Source of the DNA: Auanema rhodensis
Lineage: Eukaryota > Nematoda > Chromadorea > Rhabditida > Rhabditidae
Reading direction: 5' to 3'
DNA length: 64,000 nt
NCBI GenBank assembly: GCA_964057225.1
Contig: OZ059897.1
Span: 4,154,001 to 4,218,000, forward strand
Under the pieces are notes generated by a model. That model was not told the DNA's origin. It saw only the letters and a program-made list of their open reading frames with translations, and did no database searches. The position numbers and the translations under genes were made by a program. Positions 9,603 through 22,184 of the stretch are shown one piece after another (the first letter of the stretch is position 1; each line of letters opens with the position of its first letter).

Positions 9603-12059
9603 GAAGAAATGATTTTTTTGTTGAAAAACATTGTCCATCGTATTCGTCTTGAAAAAAGGAATCTAAAAACATCTACTTTTTGTGAAATTATTTAGAAATT
9701 TTTCGGGAAAATTTTTGTCAAAATGTTTTTGGAAGCAATGTTGAGTGTACATGGGAACTCAGCATACACTAATGCATTATTTTTCAAACGATCATAACTA
9801 ATTTTTGTATAGAGCGTTTCTCAATGTAGTATAGTTCATTCGATGCGGATTTTTAAGCTGCGTCGATCTGTGTTATCAGATTTGAGTTAGCTTAAAAATG
9901 CACCGAGATATCAACTGATATATGTTCACACTTATATCCTCGATTTTCACCCTGAAGAAATGATTTTTTCGTTAACAAACATTGTCTATCGTATTCGTCT
10001 TGAAAAAAGGAATCTAAAAACATCTACTTTTTGTGAAATTATTTAGAAATTTTTCGGGAAAATTTTTGTCAAAATGTTTTTGGAAGCAATGTTGAGTGTA
10101 CATGGGAACTCAACATACACTAATGCATTATTTTTCAAACGATCATAACTAATTTTTGTATAGAGCGTTTCTCAATGTAGTATAGTTCATTCGATGCGGA
10201 TTTTTAAGCTGCGTCGATCTGTGTTATCAGATTTGAGTTAGCTTAAAAATGCACCGAGATATCAACTGATATATGTTCACACTTATATCCTCGATTTTCA
10301 CCCTGAAGAAATGATTTTTTCGTTAACAAACATTGTCTATCGTATTCGTCTTGAAAAAAGGAATCTAAAAACATCTACTTTTTGTGAAATTATTTAGAAA
10401 TTTTTCGGGAAAATTTTTGTCAAAATGTTTTTGGAAGCAATGTTGAGTGTACATGGGAACTCAACATACACTAATGCATTATTTTTCAAACGATCATAAC
10501 TAATTTTTGTATGGAGCGTTTCTCAATGTAGTATAGTGCATTCGATGCGGATTTTTAAGCTGCGTTGATCTGTGTTATCAGATTTGAGTTAGCTTGAAAA
10601 TGCACCGAGATATCAACTGATATATGTTCACACTTATATCCTCGATTTTCACCCTGAAGAATTAATTTTTTCGTTGAATAACATTGTCCATCGTCTTTGC
10701 CTTGAAAAAAGAAATCTAAAAACTCCTACTTTTTGTGAAATTATTCAGAAATTTTTCGGGAAAATTTTTGTCAAAATGTTTTTGGAAGCAATGTTGAGTG
10801 TACATGGGAACTCAGCATACACTAATGCATTATTTTTCAAACGATCATAACTAATTTTTGTATAGAACGTTTCTCAATGTAGTATAGTTCATTCGATGCG
10901 GATTTTTAAGCTGCGTCGATCTGTGTTATCAGATTTGAGTTAGCTTAAAAATGCACCGAGATATCAACTGATATATGTTCACACTTATATCCTTGATTTT
11001 CACCCTGAAGAAATGATTTTTTCGTTAACAAACATTGTCCATCGTATTCGTCTTGAAAAAAGGAATCTAAAAACATCTACTTTTTGTGAAATTATTTAGA
11101 AATTTTTCGGGAAAATTTTTGTCAAAATGTTTTTGGAAGCAATGTTGAGTGTACATGGGAACTCAACATACACTAATGCATTATTTTTCAAACGATCATA
11201 ACTAATTTTTGTATAGAGCGTTTCTCAATGTAGTATAGTGCATTCGATGCGGATTTTTAAGCTGCGTCGATCTGTGTTATCAGATTTGCGCTAGCTTAAA
11301 AATGCACCGAGTAATCAACTGATATATGTTCACACTTATATCCTCGATTTTCACCCTGAAGAATTAATTTTTTCGTTGAATAACATTGTCCATCGTCTTT
11401 GCCTTGAAAAAAGAAATCTAAAAACTCCTACTTTTTGTGAAATTATTTAGAAATTTTTCGGGAAAATTTTTGTCACAATGTTTTTGGAAGCAATGTTGAG
11501 TGTACATGGGAACTCAGCATACACTAATGCATTATTTTTCAAACGATCATAACTAATTTTTGTATAGAGCGTTTCTCAATGTAGTATAGTGCATTCGATG
11601 CGGATTGTTAAGCTGCGTCGATATGTGTTATCAGATTTGAGTTAGCTTAAAAATGCACCGAGATATCAACTGATATATGTTCACACTTATATCCTCGATT
11701 TTCACCCTGAAGAAATGATTTTTTCGTTGAATAACATTGTCCATCGTCTTCGTCTTGAAAAAAGGAATCTAAAAACATCTACTTTTTGTGAAATTATTTA
11801 GAAATTTTTCGGGAAAATTTTTGTCAAAATGTTTTTGGAAGCAATGTTGAGTGTACATGGGAACTCAACATACACTAATGCATTATTTTTCATACGATCA
11901 TAACTAATTTTTGTATAAAGCGTTTCTCAATGTAGTATAGTGCATTCGATGCGGATTTTTAAGCTGCGTTGATCTGTGTTATCAGATTTGAGTTAACTTA
12001 AAAATGCACCGAGATATCAACTGATATATGTTCACACTTATATCCTCGATTTTCACCCT
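9603..12059 (+). repeat. Left-arm HOR, 2,457 bp: d-e-e-f-g-h-c
   Basis: Monomers start at 9603 (d), 9954 and 10305 (e), 10656 (f: CTTTGCC, ATTCAG, TATAGAACG, TAGTTCAT, and TCCTTG near the end), 11007 (g: CGTTAACAAAC with TCCATCG, GCGCTAGC), 11358 (h: GGATTGTTAAG, GTCGATATG) and 11709 (c). The d marker returns at 12060. This is the first clear appearance of the d-e-f-g-h-c order used through 20 kb. Confidence 0.88.
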
Positions 12060-14020
12060 GAAGAAATGATTTTTTTGTTGAAAAACATTGTCCATCGTAT
12101 TCGTCTTGAAAAAAGGAATCTAAAAACATCTACTTTTTGTGAAATTATTTAGAAATTTTTCGGGAAAATTTTTGTCAAAATGTTTTTGGAAGCAATGTTG
12201 AGTGTACATGGGAACTCAGCATACACTAATGCATTATTTTTCAAACGATCATAACTAATTTTTGTATAGAGCGTTTCTCAATGTAGTATAGTTCATTCGA
12301 TGCGGATTTTTAAGCTGCGTCGATCTGTGTTATCAGATTTGAGTTAGCTTAAAAATGCACCGAGATATCAACTGATATATGTTCACACTTATATCCTCGA
12401 TTTTCACCCTGAAGAAATGATTTTTTCGTTAACAAACATTGTCTATCGTATTCGTCTTGAAAAAAGGAATCTAAAAACATCTACTTTTTGTGAAATTATT
12501 TAGAAATTTTTCGGGAAAATTTTTGTCAAAATGTTTTTGGAAGCAATGTTGAGTGTACATGGGAACTCAACATACACTAATGCATTATTTTTCAAACGAT
12601 CATAACTAATTTTTGTATGGAGCGTTTCTCAATGTAGTATAGTGCATTCGATGCGGATTTTTAAGCTGCGTTGATCTGTGTTATCAGATTTGAGTTAGCT
12701 TGAAAATGCACCGAGATATCAACTGATATATGTTCACACTTATATCCTCGATTTTCACCCTGAAGAATTAATTTTTTCGTTGAATAACATTGTCCATCGT
12801 CTTTGCCTTGAAAAAAGAAATCTAAAAACTCCTACTTTTTGTGAAATTATTCAGAAATTTTTCGGGAAAATTTTTGTCAAAATGTTTTTGGAAGCAATGT
12901 TGAGTGTACATGGGAACTCAGCATACACTAATGCATTATTTTTCAAACGATCATAACTAATTTTTGTATAGAACGTTTCTCAATGTAGTATAGTTCATTC
13001 GATGCGGATTTTTAAGCTGCGTCGATCTGTGTTATCAGATTTGAGTTAGCTTAAAAATGCACCGAGATATCAACTGATATATGTTCACACTTATATCCTT
13101 GATTTTCACCCTGAAGAAATGATTTTTTCGTTAACAAACATTGTCCATCGTATTCGTCTTGAAAAAAGGAATCTAAAAACATCTACTTTTTGTGAAATTA
13201 TTTAGAAATTTTTCGGGAACATTTTTGTCAAAATGTTTTTGGAAGCAATGTTGAGTGTACATGGGAACTCAACATACACTAATGCATTATTTTTCAAACG
13301 ATCATAACTAATTTTTGTATAGAGCGTTTCTCAATGTAGTATAGTGCATTCGATGCGGATTTTTAAGCTGCGTCGATCTGTGTTATCAGATTTGCGCTAG
13401 CTTAAAAATGCACCGAGTAATCAACTGATATAGGTTCACACTTATATCCTCGATTTTCACCCTGAAGAATTAATTTTTTCGTTGAATAACATTGTCCATC
13501 GTCTTTGCCTTGAAAAAAGAAATCTAAAAACTCCTACTTTTTGTGAAATTATTTAGAAATTTTTCGGGAAAATTTTTGTCACAATGTTTTTGGAAGCAAT
13601 GTTGAGTGTACATGGGAACTCAGCATACACTAATGCATTATTTTTCAAACGATCATAACTAATTTTTGTATAGAGCGTTTCTCAATGTAGTATAGTGCAT
13701 TCGATGCGGATTTTTAAGCTGCGTTGATCTGTGTTATCAGATTTGAGTTAACTTAAAAATGCACCGAGATATCAACTGATATATGTTCACACTTATATCC
13801 TCGATTTTCACCCTGAAGAAATGATTTTTTCGTTAACAAACATTGTCCATCGTATTCGTCTTGAAAAAAGGAATCTAAAAACATCTACTTTTTGTGAAAT
13901 TATTTAGAAATTTTTCGGGAAAATTATTCTCAAAATGTTTTTGGAAGCAATGTTGAGTGTACATGGGAACTCAACATACACTAATGCATTATTTTTCAAA
14001 CGATCATAACTAATTTTTGT
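10814..14020 (+). repeat. Segmental duplication, copy A (offset 4,563 bp)
   Basis: Rare markers at 11601 (CGGATTGTTA), 13214 (CGGGAACATT) and 13923 (ATTATTCTCA) all recur 4,563 bp (13 monomers) to the right. Limits are approximate: the left limit is set by the chimeric monomer at 15219, the right by TATGG versus TATAG in the g2 monomers. Confidence 0.82.
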
Positions 14021-14165
14021 ATGGAGCGTTTCTCAATGTAGTATAGTGCATTCGATGCGGATTTTTAAGCTGCGTTGATCTGTGTTATCAGATTTGAGTT
14101 AGCTTGAAAATGCACCGAGATATCAACTGATATATGTTCACACTTATATCCTCGATTTTCACCCT
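12762..14165 (+). repeat. f-g-h-g2 tetramer, 1,404 bp, tandem copy 1
   Basis: Two rare variants mark it: CGGGAACATT at 13214 and ATTATTCTCA at 13923. Both recur exactly 1,404 bp later, at 14618 and 15327. Confidence 0.9.
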
Positions 14166-15569
14166 GAAGAATTAATTTTTTCGTTGAATAACATTGTCCA
14201 TCGTCTTTGCCTTGAAAAAAGAAATCTAAAAACTCCTACTTTTTGTGAAATTATTCAGAAATTTTTCGGGAAAATTTTTGTCAAAATGTTTTTGGAAGCA
14301 ATGTTGAGTGTACATGGGAACTCAGCATACACTAATGCATTATTTTTCAAACGATCATAACTAATTTTTGTATAGAACGTTTCTCAATGTAGTATAGTTC
14401 ATTCGATGCGGATTTTTAAGCTGCGTCGATCTGTGTTATCAGATTTGAGTTAGCTTAAAAATGCACCGAGATATCAACTGATATATGTTCACACTTATAT
14501 CCTTGATTTTCACCCTGAAGAAATGATTTTTTCGTTAACAAACATTGTCCATCGTATTCGTCTTGAAAAAAGGAATCTAAAAACATCTACTTTTTGTGAA
14601 ATTATTTAGAAATTTTTCGGGAACATTTTTGTCAAAATGTTTTTGGAAGCAATGTTGAGTGTACATGGGAACTCAACATACACTAATGCATTATTTTTCA
14701 AACGATCATAACTAATTTTTGTATAGAGCGTTTCTCAATGTAGTATAGTGCATTCGATGCGGATTTTTAAGCTGCGTCGATCTGTGTTATCAGATTTGCG
14801 CTAGCTTAAAAATGCACCGAGTAATCAACTGATATAGGTTCACACTTATATCCTCGATTTTCACCCTGAAGAATTAATTTTTTCGTTGAATAACATTGTC
14901 CATCGTCTTTGCCTTGAAAAAAGAAATCTAAAAACTCCTACTTTTTGTGAAATTATTTAGAAATTTTTCGGGAAAATTTTTGTCACAATGTTTTTGGAAG
15001 CAATGTTGAGTGTACATGGGAACTCAGCATACACTAATGCATTATTTTTCAAACGATCATAACTAATTTTTGTATAGAGCGTTTCTCAATGTAGTATAGT
15101 GCATTCGATGCGGATTTTTAAGCTGCGTTGATCTGTGTTATCAGATTTGAGTTAACTTAAAAATGCACCGAGATATCAACTGATATATGTTCACACTTAT
15201 ATCCTCGATTTTCACCCTGAAGAAATGATTTTTTCGTTAACAAACATTGTCCATCGTATTCGTCTTGAAAAAAGGAATCTAAAAACATCTACTTTTTGTG
15301 AAATTATTTAGAAATTTTTCGGGAAAATTATTCTCAAAATGTTTTTGGAAGCAATGTTGAGTGTACATGGGAACTCAGCATACACTAATGCATTATTTTT
15401 CAAACGATCATAACTAATTTTTGTATAGAACGTTTCTCAATGTAGTATAGTTCATTCGATGCGGATTTTTAAGCTGCGTCGATCTGTGTTATCAGATTTG
15501 AGTTAGCTTAAAAATGCACCGAGATATCAACTGATATATGTTCACACTTATATCCTTGATTTTCACCCT
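14166..15569 (+). repeat. f-g-h-g2 tetramer, 1,404 bp, tandem copy 2, chimeric end
   Basis: Carries the rare variants at 14618 and 15327. The last monomer (15219) starts as g2 but finishes with f markers (CAGCAT, TATAGAACG, TAGTTCAT, TCCTTG). This marks an exchange breakpoint between about 15340 and 15376. Confidence 0.9.
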
Positions 15570-18500
15570 GAAGAAATGATTTTTTCGTTAACAAACATTG
15601 TCCATCGTATTCGTCTTGAAAAAAGGAATCTAAAAACATCTACTTTTTGTGAAATTATTTAGAAATTTTTCGGGAAAATTTTTGTCAAAATGTTTTTGGA
15701 AGCAATGTTGAGTGTACATGGGAACTCAACATACACTAATGCATTATTTTTCAAACGATCATAACTAATTTTTGTATAGAGCGTTTCTCAATGTAGTATA
15801 GTGCATTCGATGCGGATTTTTAAGCTGCGTCGATCTGTGTTATCAGATTTGCGCTAGCTTAAAAATGCACCGAGTAATCAACTGATATATGTTCACACTT
15901 ATATCCTCGATTTTCACCCTGAAGAATTAATTTTTTCGTTGAATAACATTGTCCATCGTCTTTGCCTTGAAAAAAGAAATCTAAAAACTCCTACTTTTTG
16001 TGAAATTATTTAGAAATTTTTCGGGAAAATTTTTGTCACAATGTTTTTGGAAGCAATGTTGAGTGTACATGGGAACTCAGCATACACTAATGCATTATTT
16101 TTCAAACGATCATAACTAATTTTTGTATAGAGCGTTTCTCAATGTAGTATAGTGCATTCGATGCGGATTGTTAAGCTGCGTCGATATGTGTTATCAGATT
16201 TGAGTTAGCTTAAAAATGCACCGAGATATCAACTGATATATGTTCACACTTATATCCTCGATTTTCACCCTGAAGAAATGATTTTTTCGTTGAATAACAT
16301 TGTCCATCGTCTTCGTCTTGAAAAAAGGAATCTAAAAACATCTACTTTTTGTGAAATTATTTAGAAATTTTTCGGGAAAATTTTTGTCAAAATGTTTTTG
16401 GAAGCAATGTTGAGTGTACATGGGAACTCAACATACACTAATGCATTATTTTTCATACGATCATAACTAATTTTTGTATAAAGCGTTTCTCAATGTAGTA
16501 TAGTGCATTCGATGCGGATTTTTAAGCTGCGTTGATCTGTGTTATCAGATTTGAGTTAACTTAAAAATGCACCGAGATATCAACTGATATATGTTCACAC
16601 TTATATCCTCGATTTTCACCCTGAAGAAATGATTTTTTTGTTGAAAAACATTGTCCATCGTATTCGTCTTGAAAAAAGGAATCTAAAAACATCTACTTTT
16701 TGTGAAATTATTTAGAAATTTTTCGGGAAAATTTTTGTCAAAATGTTTTTGGAAGCAATGTTGAGTGTACATGGGAACTCAGCATACACTAATGCATTAT
16801 TTTTCAAACGATCATAACTAATTTTTGTATAGAGCGTTTCTCAATGTAGTATAGTTCATTCGATGCGGATTTTTAAGCTGCGTCGATCTGTGTTATCAGA
16901 TTTGAGTTAGCTTAAAAATGCACCGAGATATCAACTGATATATGTTCACACTTATATCCTCGATTTTCACCCTGAAGAAATGATTTTTTCGTTAACAAAC
17001 ATTGTCTATCGTATTCGTCTTGAAAAAAGGAATCTAAAAACATCTACTTTTTGTGAAATTATTTAGAAATTTTTCGGGAAAATTTTTGTCAAAATGTTTT
17101 TGGAAGCAATGTTGAGTGTACATGGGAACTCAACATACACTAATGCATTATTTTTCAAACGATCATAACTAATTTTTGTATGGAGCGTTTCTCAATGTAG
17201 TATAGTGCATTCGATGCGGATTTTTAAGCTGCGTTGATCTGTGTTATCAGATTTGAGTTAGCTTGAAAATGCACCGAGATATCAACTGATATATGTTCAC
17301 ACTTATATCCTCGATTTTCACCCTGAAGAATTAATTTTTTCGTTGAATAACATTGTCCATCGTCTTTGCCTTGAAAAAAGAAATCTAAAAACTCCTACTT
17401 TTTGTGAAATTATTCAGAAATTTTTCGGGAAAATTTTTGTCAAAATGTTTTTGGAAGCAATGTTGAGTGTACATGGGAACTCAGCATACACTAATGCATT
17501 ATTTTTCAAACGATCATAACTAATTTTTGTATAGAACGTTTCTCAATGTAGTATAGTTCATTCGATGCGGATTTTTAAGCTGCGTCGATCTGTGTTATCA
17601 GATTTGAGTTAGCTTAAAAATGCACCGAGATATCAACTGATATATGTTCACACTTATATCCTTGATTTTCACCCTGAAGAAATGATTTTTTCGTTAACAA
17701 ACATTGTCCATCGTATTCGTCTTGAAAAAAGGAATCTAAAAACATCTACTTTTTGTGAAATTATTTAGAAATTTTTCGGGAACATTTTTGTCAAAATGTT
17801 TTTGGAAGCAATGTTGAGTGTACATGGGAACTCAACATACACTAATGCATTATTTTTCAAACGATCATAACTAATTTTTGTATAGAGCGTTTCTCAATGT
17901 AGTATAGTGCATTCGATGCGGATTTTTAAGCTGCGTCGATCTGTGTTATCAGATTTGCGCTAGCTTAAAAATGCACCGAGTAATCAACTGATATAGGTTC
18001 ACACTTATATCCTCGATTTTCACCCTGAAGAATTAATTTTTTCGTTGAATAACATTGTCCATCGTCTTTGCCTTGAAAAAAGAAATCTAAAAACTCCTAC
18101 TTTTTGTGAAATTATTTAGAAATTTTTCGGGAAAATTTTTGTCACAATGTTTTTGGAAGCAATGTTGAGTGTACATGGGAACTCAGCATACACTAATGCA
18201 TTATTTTTCAAACGATCATAACTAATTTTTGTATAGAGCGTTTCTCAATGTAGTATAGTGCATTCGATGCGGATTTTTAAGCTGCGTTGATCTGTGTTAT
18301 CAGATTTGAGTTAACTTAAAAATGCACCGAGATATCAACTGATATATGTTCACACTTATATCCTCGATTTTCACCCTGAAGAAATGATTTTTTCGTTAAC
18401 AAACATTGTCCATCGTATTCGTCTTGAAAAAAGGAATCTAAAAACATCTACTTTTTGTGAAATTATTTAGAAATTTTTCGGGAAAATTATTCTCAAAATG

Positions 18501-18583
18501 TTTTTGGAAGCAATGTTGAGTGTACATGGGAACTCAACATACACTAATGCATTATTTTTCAAACGATCATAACTAATTTTTGT
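15377..18583 (+). repeat. Segmental duplication, copy B (offset 4,563 bp)
   Basis: Matching markers are at 16164, 17777 and 18486. The copies are not exactly identical: the g monomer at 11007 ends in GATATATG as does its partner at 15570, while other small differences have arisen since. Boundaries are approximate. Confidence 0.82.
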
Positions 18584-19079
18584 ATAGAGCGTTTCTCAAT
18601 GTAGTATAGTGCATTCGATGCGGATTGTTAAGCTGCGTCGATATGTGTTATCAGATTTGAGTTAGCTTAAAAATGCACCGAGATATCAACTGATATATGT
18701 TCACACTTATATCCTCGATTTTCACCCTGAAGAAATGATTTTTTCGTTGAATAACATTGTCCATCGTCTTCGTCTTGAAAAAAGGAATCTAAAAACATCT
18801 ACTTTTTGTGAAATTATTTAGAAATTTTTCGGGAAAATTTTTGTCAAAATGTTTTTGGAAGCAATGTTGAGTGTACATGGGAACTCAACATACACTAATG
18901 CATTATTTTTCATACGATCATAACTAATTTTTGTATAAAGCGTTTCTCAATGTAGTATAGTGCATTCGATGCGGATTTTTAAGCTGCGTTGATCTGTGTT
19001 ATCAGATTTGAGTTAACTTAAAAATGCACCGAGATATCAACTGATATATGTTCACACTTATATCCTCGATTTTCACCCT
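16623..19079 (+). repeat. Left-arm HOR, 2,457 bp: d-e-f-g-h-g2/h-c
   Basis: Rare variants present are CGGGAACATT (17777), ATTATTCTCA (18486) and GGATTGTTAAG (18623). The sixth monomer (18378) begins as g2 and ends as h, so it joins two duplicated blocks. The unit ends where the d start recurs at 19080. Confidence 0.88.
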
Positions 19080-20834
19080 GAAGAAATGATTTTTTTGTTG
19101 AAAAACATTGTCCATCGTATTCGTCTTGAAAAAAGAAATCTAAAAACATCTACTTTTTGTGAAATTATTTAGAAATTTTTCGGGAAAATTTTTGTCAAAA
19201 TGTTTTTGGAAGCAATGTTGAGTGTACATGGGAACTCAGCATACACTAATGCATTATTTTTCAAACGATCATAACTAATTTTTGTATAGAGCGTTTCTCA
19301 ATGTAGTATAGTTCATTCGATGCGGATTTTTAAGCTGCGTCGATCTGTGTTATCAGATTTGAGTTAGCTTAAAAATGCACCGAGATATCAACTGATATAT
19401 GTTCACACTTATATCCTCGATTTTCACCCTGAAGAAATGATTTTTTCGTTAACAAACATTGTCTATCGTATTCGTCTTGAAAAAAGGAATCTAAAAACAT
19501 CTACTTTTTGTGAAATTATTTAGAAATTTTTCGGGAAAATTTTTGTCAAAATGTTTTTGGAAGCAATGTTGAGTGTACATGGGAACTCAACATACACTAA
19601 TGCATTATTTTTCAAACGATCATAACTAATTTTTGTATGGAGCGTTTCTCAATGTAGTATAGTGCATTCGATGCGGATTTTTAAGCTGCGTTGATCTGTG
19701 TTATCAGATTTGAGTTAGCTTGAAAATGCACCGAGATATCAACTGATATATGTTCACACTTATATCCTCGATTTTCACCCTGAAGAATTAATTTTTTCGT
19801 TGAATAACATTGTCCATCGTCTTTGCCTTGAAAAAAGAAATCTAAAAACTCCTACTTTTTGTGAAATTATTCAGAAATTTTTCGGGAAAATTTTTGTCAA
19901 AATGTTTTTGGAAGCAATGTTGAGTGTACATGGGAACTCAGCATACACTAATGCATTATTTTTCAAACGATCATAACTAATTTTTGTATAGAACGTTTCT
20001 CAATGTAGTATAGTTCATTCGATGCGGATTTTTAAGCTGCGTCGATCTGTGTTATCAGATTTGAGTTAGCTTAAAAATGCACCGAGATATCAACTGATAT
20101 ATGTTCACACTTATATCCTTGATTTTCACCCTGAAGAAATGATTTTTTCGTTAACAAACATTGTCCATCGTATTCGTCTTGAAAAAAGGAATCTAAAAAC
20201 ATCTACTTTTTGTGAAATTATTTAGAAATTTTTCGGGAAAATTTTTGTCAAAATGTTTTTGGAAGCAATGTTGAGTGTACATGGGAACTCAACATACACT
20301 AATGCATTATTTTTCAAACGATCATAACTAATTTTTGTATAGAGCGTTTCTCAATGTAGTATAGTGCATTCGATGCGGATTTTTAAGCTGCGTCGATCTG
20401 TGTTATCAGATTTGCGCTAGCTTAAAAATGCACCGAGTAATCAACTGATATAGGTTCACACTTATATCCTCGATTTTCACCCTGAAGAAATGATTTTTTC
20501 GTTAACAAACATTGTCTATCGTCTTTGCCTTGAAAAAAGAAATCTAAAAACTCCTACTTTTTGTGAAATTATTTAGAAATTTTTCGGGAAAATTTTTGTC
20601 ACAATGTTTTTGGAAGCAATGTTGAGTGTACATGGGAACTCAGCATACACTAATGCATTATTTTTCAAACGATCATAACTAATTTTTGTATAGAGCGTTT
20701 CTCAATGTAGTATAGTGCATTCGATGCGGATTTTTAAGCTGCGTTGATCTGTGTTATCAGATTTGAGTTAACTTAAAAATGCACCGAGATATCAACTGAT
20801 ATATGTTCACACTTATATCCTCGATTTTCACCCT
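19080..20834 (+). repeat. Contracted left-arm HOR, 5 monomers, 1,755 bp
   Basis: The order is d, e, f, g, then a chimera at 20484. The chimera opens like type e (CGTTAACAAAC, TCTATCG), switches to CTTTGCC and CTCCTAC within a few bases, and ends like h with GAGTTAAC. The h and c monomers expected by the left-arm order are merged or lost. Confidence 0.85.
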
Positions 20835-21536
20835 GAAGAAATGATTTTTTTGTTGAAAAACATTGTCCATCGTATTCGTCTTGAAAAAAGGAATCTAAAA
20901 ACTCCTACTTTTTGTGAAATTATTTAGAAATTTTTCGGGAAAATTTTTGTCACAATGTTTTTGGAAGCAATGTTGAGTGTACATGGGAACTCAGCATACA
21001 CTAATGCATTATTTTTCAAACGATCATAACTAATTTTTGTATAGAGCGTTTCTCAATGTAGTATAGTTCATTCGATGCGGATTTTTAAGCTGCGTCGATC
21101 TGTGTTATCAGATTTGAGTTAGCTTAAAAATGCACCGAGATATCAACTGATATATGTTCACACTTATATCCTCGATTTTCACCCTGAAGAAATGATTTTT
21201 TCGTTAACAAACATTGTCTATCGTATTCGTCTTGAAAAAAGGAATCTAAAAACATCTACTTTTTGTGAAATTATTTAGAAAATTTTCGGGAAAATTTTTG
21301 TCAAAATGTTTTTGGAAGCAATGTTGAGTGTACATGGGAACTCAACATACACTAATGCATTATTTTTCAAACGATCATAACTAATTTTTGTATAGAGCGT
21401 TTCTCAATGTAGTATAGTGCATTCGATGCGGATTTTTAAGCTGCGTTGATCTGTGTTATCAGATTTGCGCTAGCTTAAAAATGCACCGAGTAATCAACTG
21501 ATATAGGTTCACACTTATATCCTCGATTTTCACCCT
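20835..21536 (+). repeat. Last type d and e monomers of the left-arm family
   Basis: Monomer 20835 is the last with ATGA plus seven T; it carries CTCCTAC and CACAATG, markers of the following family. Monomer 21186 is e-like with GCGCTAGC and GTAATC at its end and has the AAAATTTTC change in the TTCGGG dyad at 21290. This pair marks the change from the left-arm to the middle family. Confidence 0.83.
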
Positions 21537-22054
21537 GAAGAATTAATTTTTTCGTTGAATAACATTGTCCATCGTCTTTGCCTTGAAAAAAGAAATCTAA
21601 AAACTCCTACTTTTTGTGAAATTATTTAGAAATTTTTCGGGAAAATTTTTGTCACAATGTTTTTGGAAGCAATGTTGAGTGTACATGGGAACTCAACATA
21701 CACTAATGCATTATTTTTCAAACGATCATAACTAATTTTTGTATGGAGCGTTTCTCAATGTAGTATAGTGCATTCGATGCGGATTTTTAAGCTGCGTTGA
21801 TCTGTGTTATCAGATTTGCGCTAGCTTAAAAATGCACCGAGTAATCAACTGATATAGGTTCACACTTATATCCTCGATTTTCACCCTGAAGAATTAATTT
21901 TTTCGTTGAATAACATTGTCCATCGTCTTTGCCTTGAAAAAAGAAATCTAAAAACTCCTACTTTTTGTGAAATTATTTAGAAATTTTTCGGGAAAATTTT
22001 TGTCACAATGTTTTTGGAAGCAATGTTGAGTGTACATGGGAACTCAACATACAC

Positions 22055-22064
22055 TAATGCATTA
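22055..22064. other. 10-bp perfect palindrome TAATGCATTA, example copy
   Basis: A self-complementary word in the middle of the monomer. It is present in every full-length monomer I checked and is flanked by a conserved TGTACA about 20 bp upstream. It is one of the least variable parts of the repeat. No binding protein can be named. Confidence 0.75.
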
Positions 22065-22133
22065 TTTTTCAAACGATCATAACTAATTTTTGTATGGAGC
22101 GTTTCTCAATGTAGTATAGTGCATTCGATGCGG

Positions 22134-22184
22134 ATTTTTAAGCTGCGTTGATCTGTGTTATCAGATTTGCGCTAGCTTAAAAAT
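22134..22184. other. 51-nt dyad (hairpin/cruciform-capable), example copy
   Basis: The arms ATTTTTAAGCT (22134-22144) and AGCTTAAAAAT (22174-22184) are perfect 11-bp complements, 29 nt apart. Inside, GCG (22145-22147) can pair with CGC (22170-22172) past a one-base bulge (T at 22173), and ATCTG (22151-22155) pairs with CAGAT (22162-22166) around the loop TGTTAT. The TTG/TTG internal loop could form two G-U wobbles in RNA. The element recurs in almost every full-length monomer and is missing its left arm in the four truncated ones. A structural role is inferred only. Confidence 0.8.

Larger units (their letters stand above)
12060..16622 (+). repeat. Expanded left-arm HOR, 13 monomers, 4,563 bp
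   Basis: The order is d, e, f, g, h, g2, f, g, h, g2/f, g, h, c. Type g2 carries ATTATTCTCAAAATG in place of ATTTTTGTCAAAATG. The extra length comes from a 1,404-bp four-monomer tandem duplication and a further g-h pair. The d marker at 12066 recurs at 16629, exactly 13 monomers on. Confidence 0.87.
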
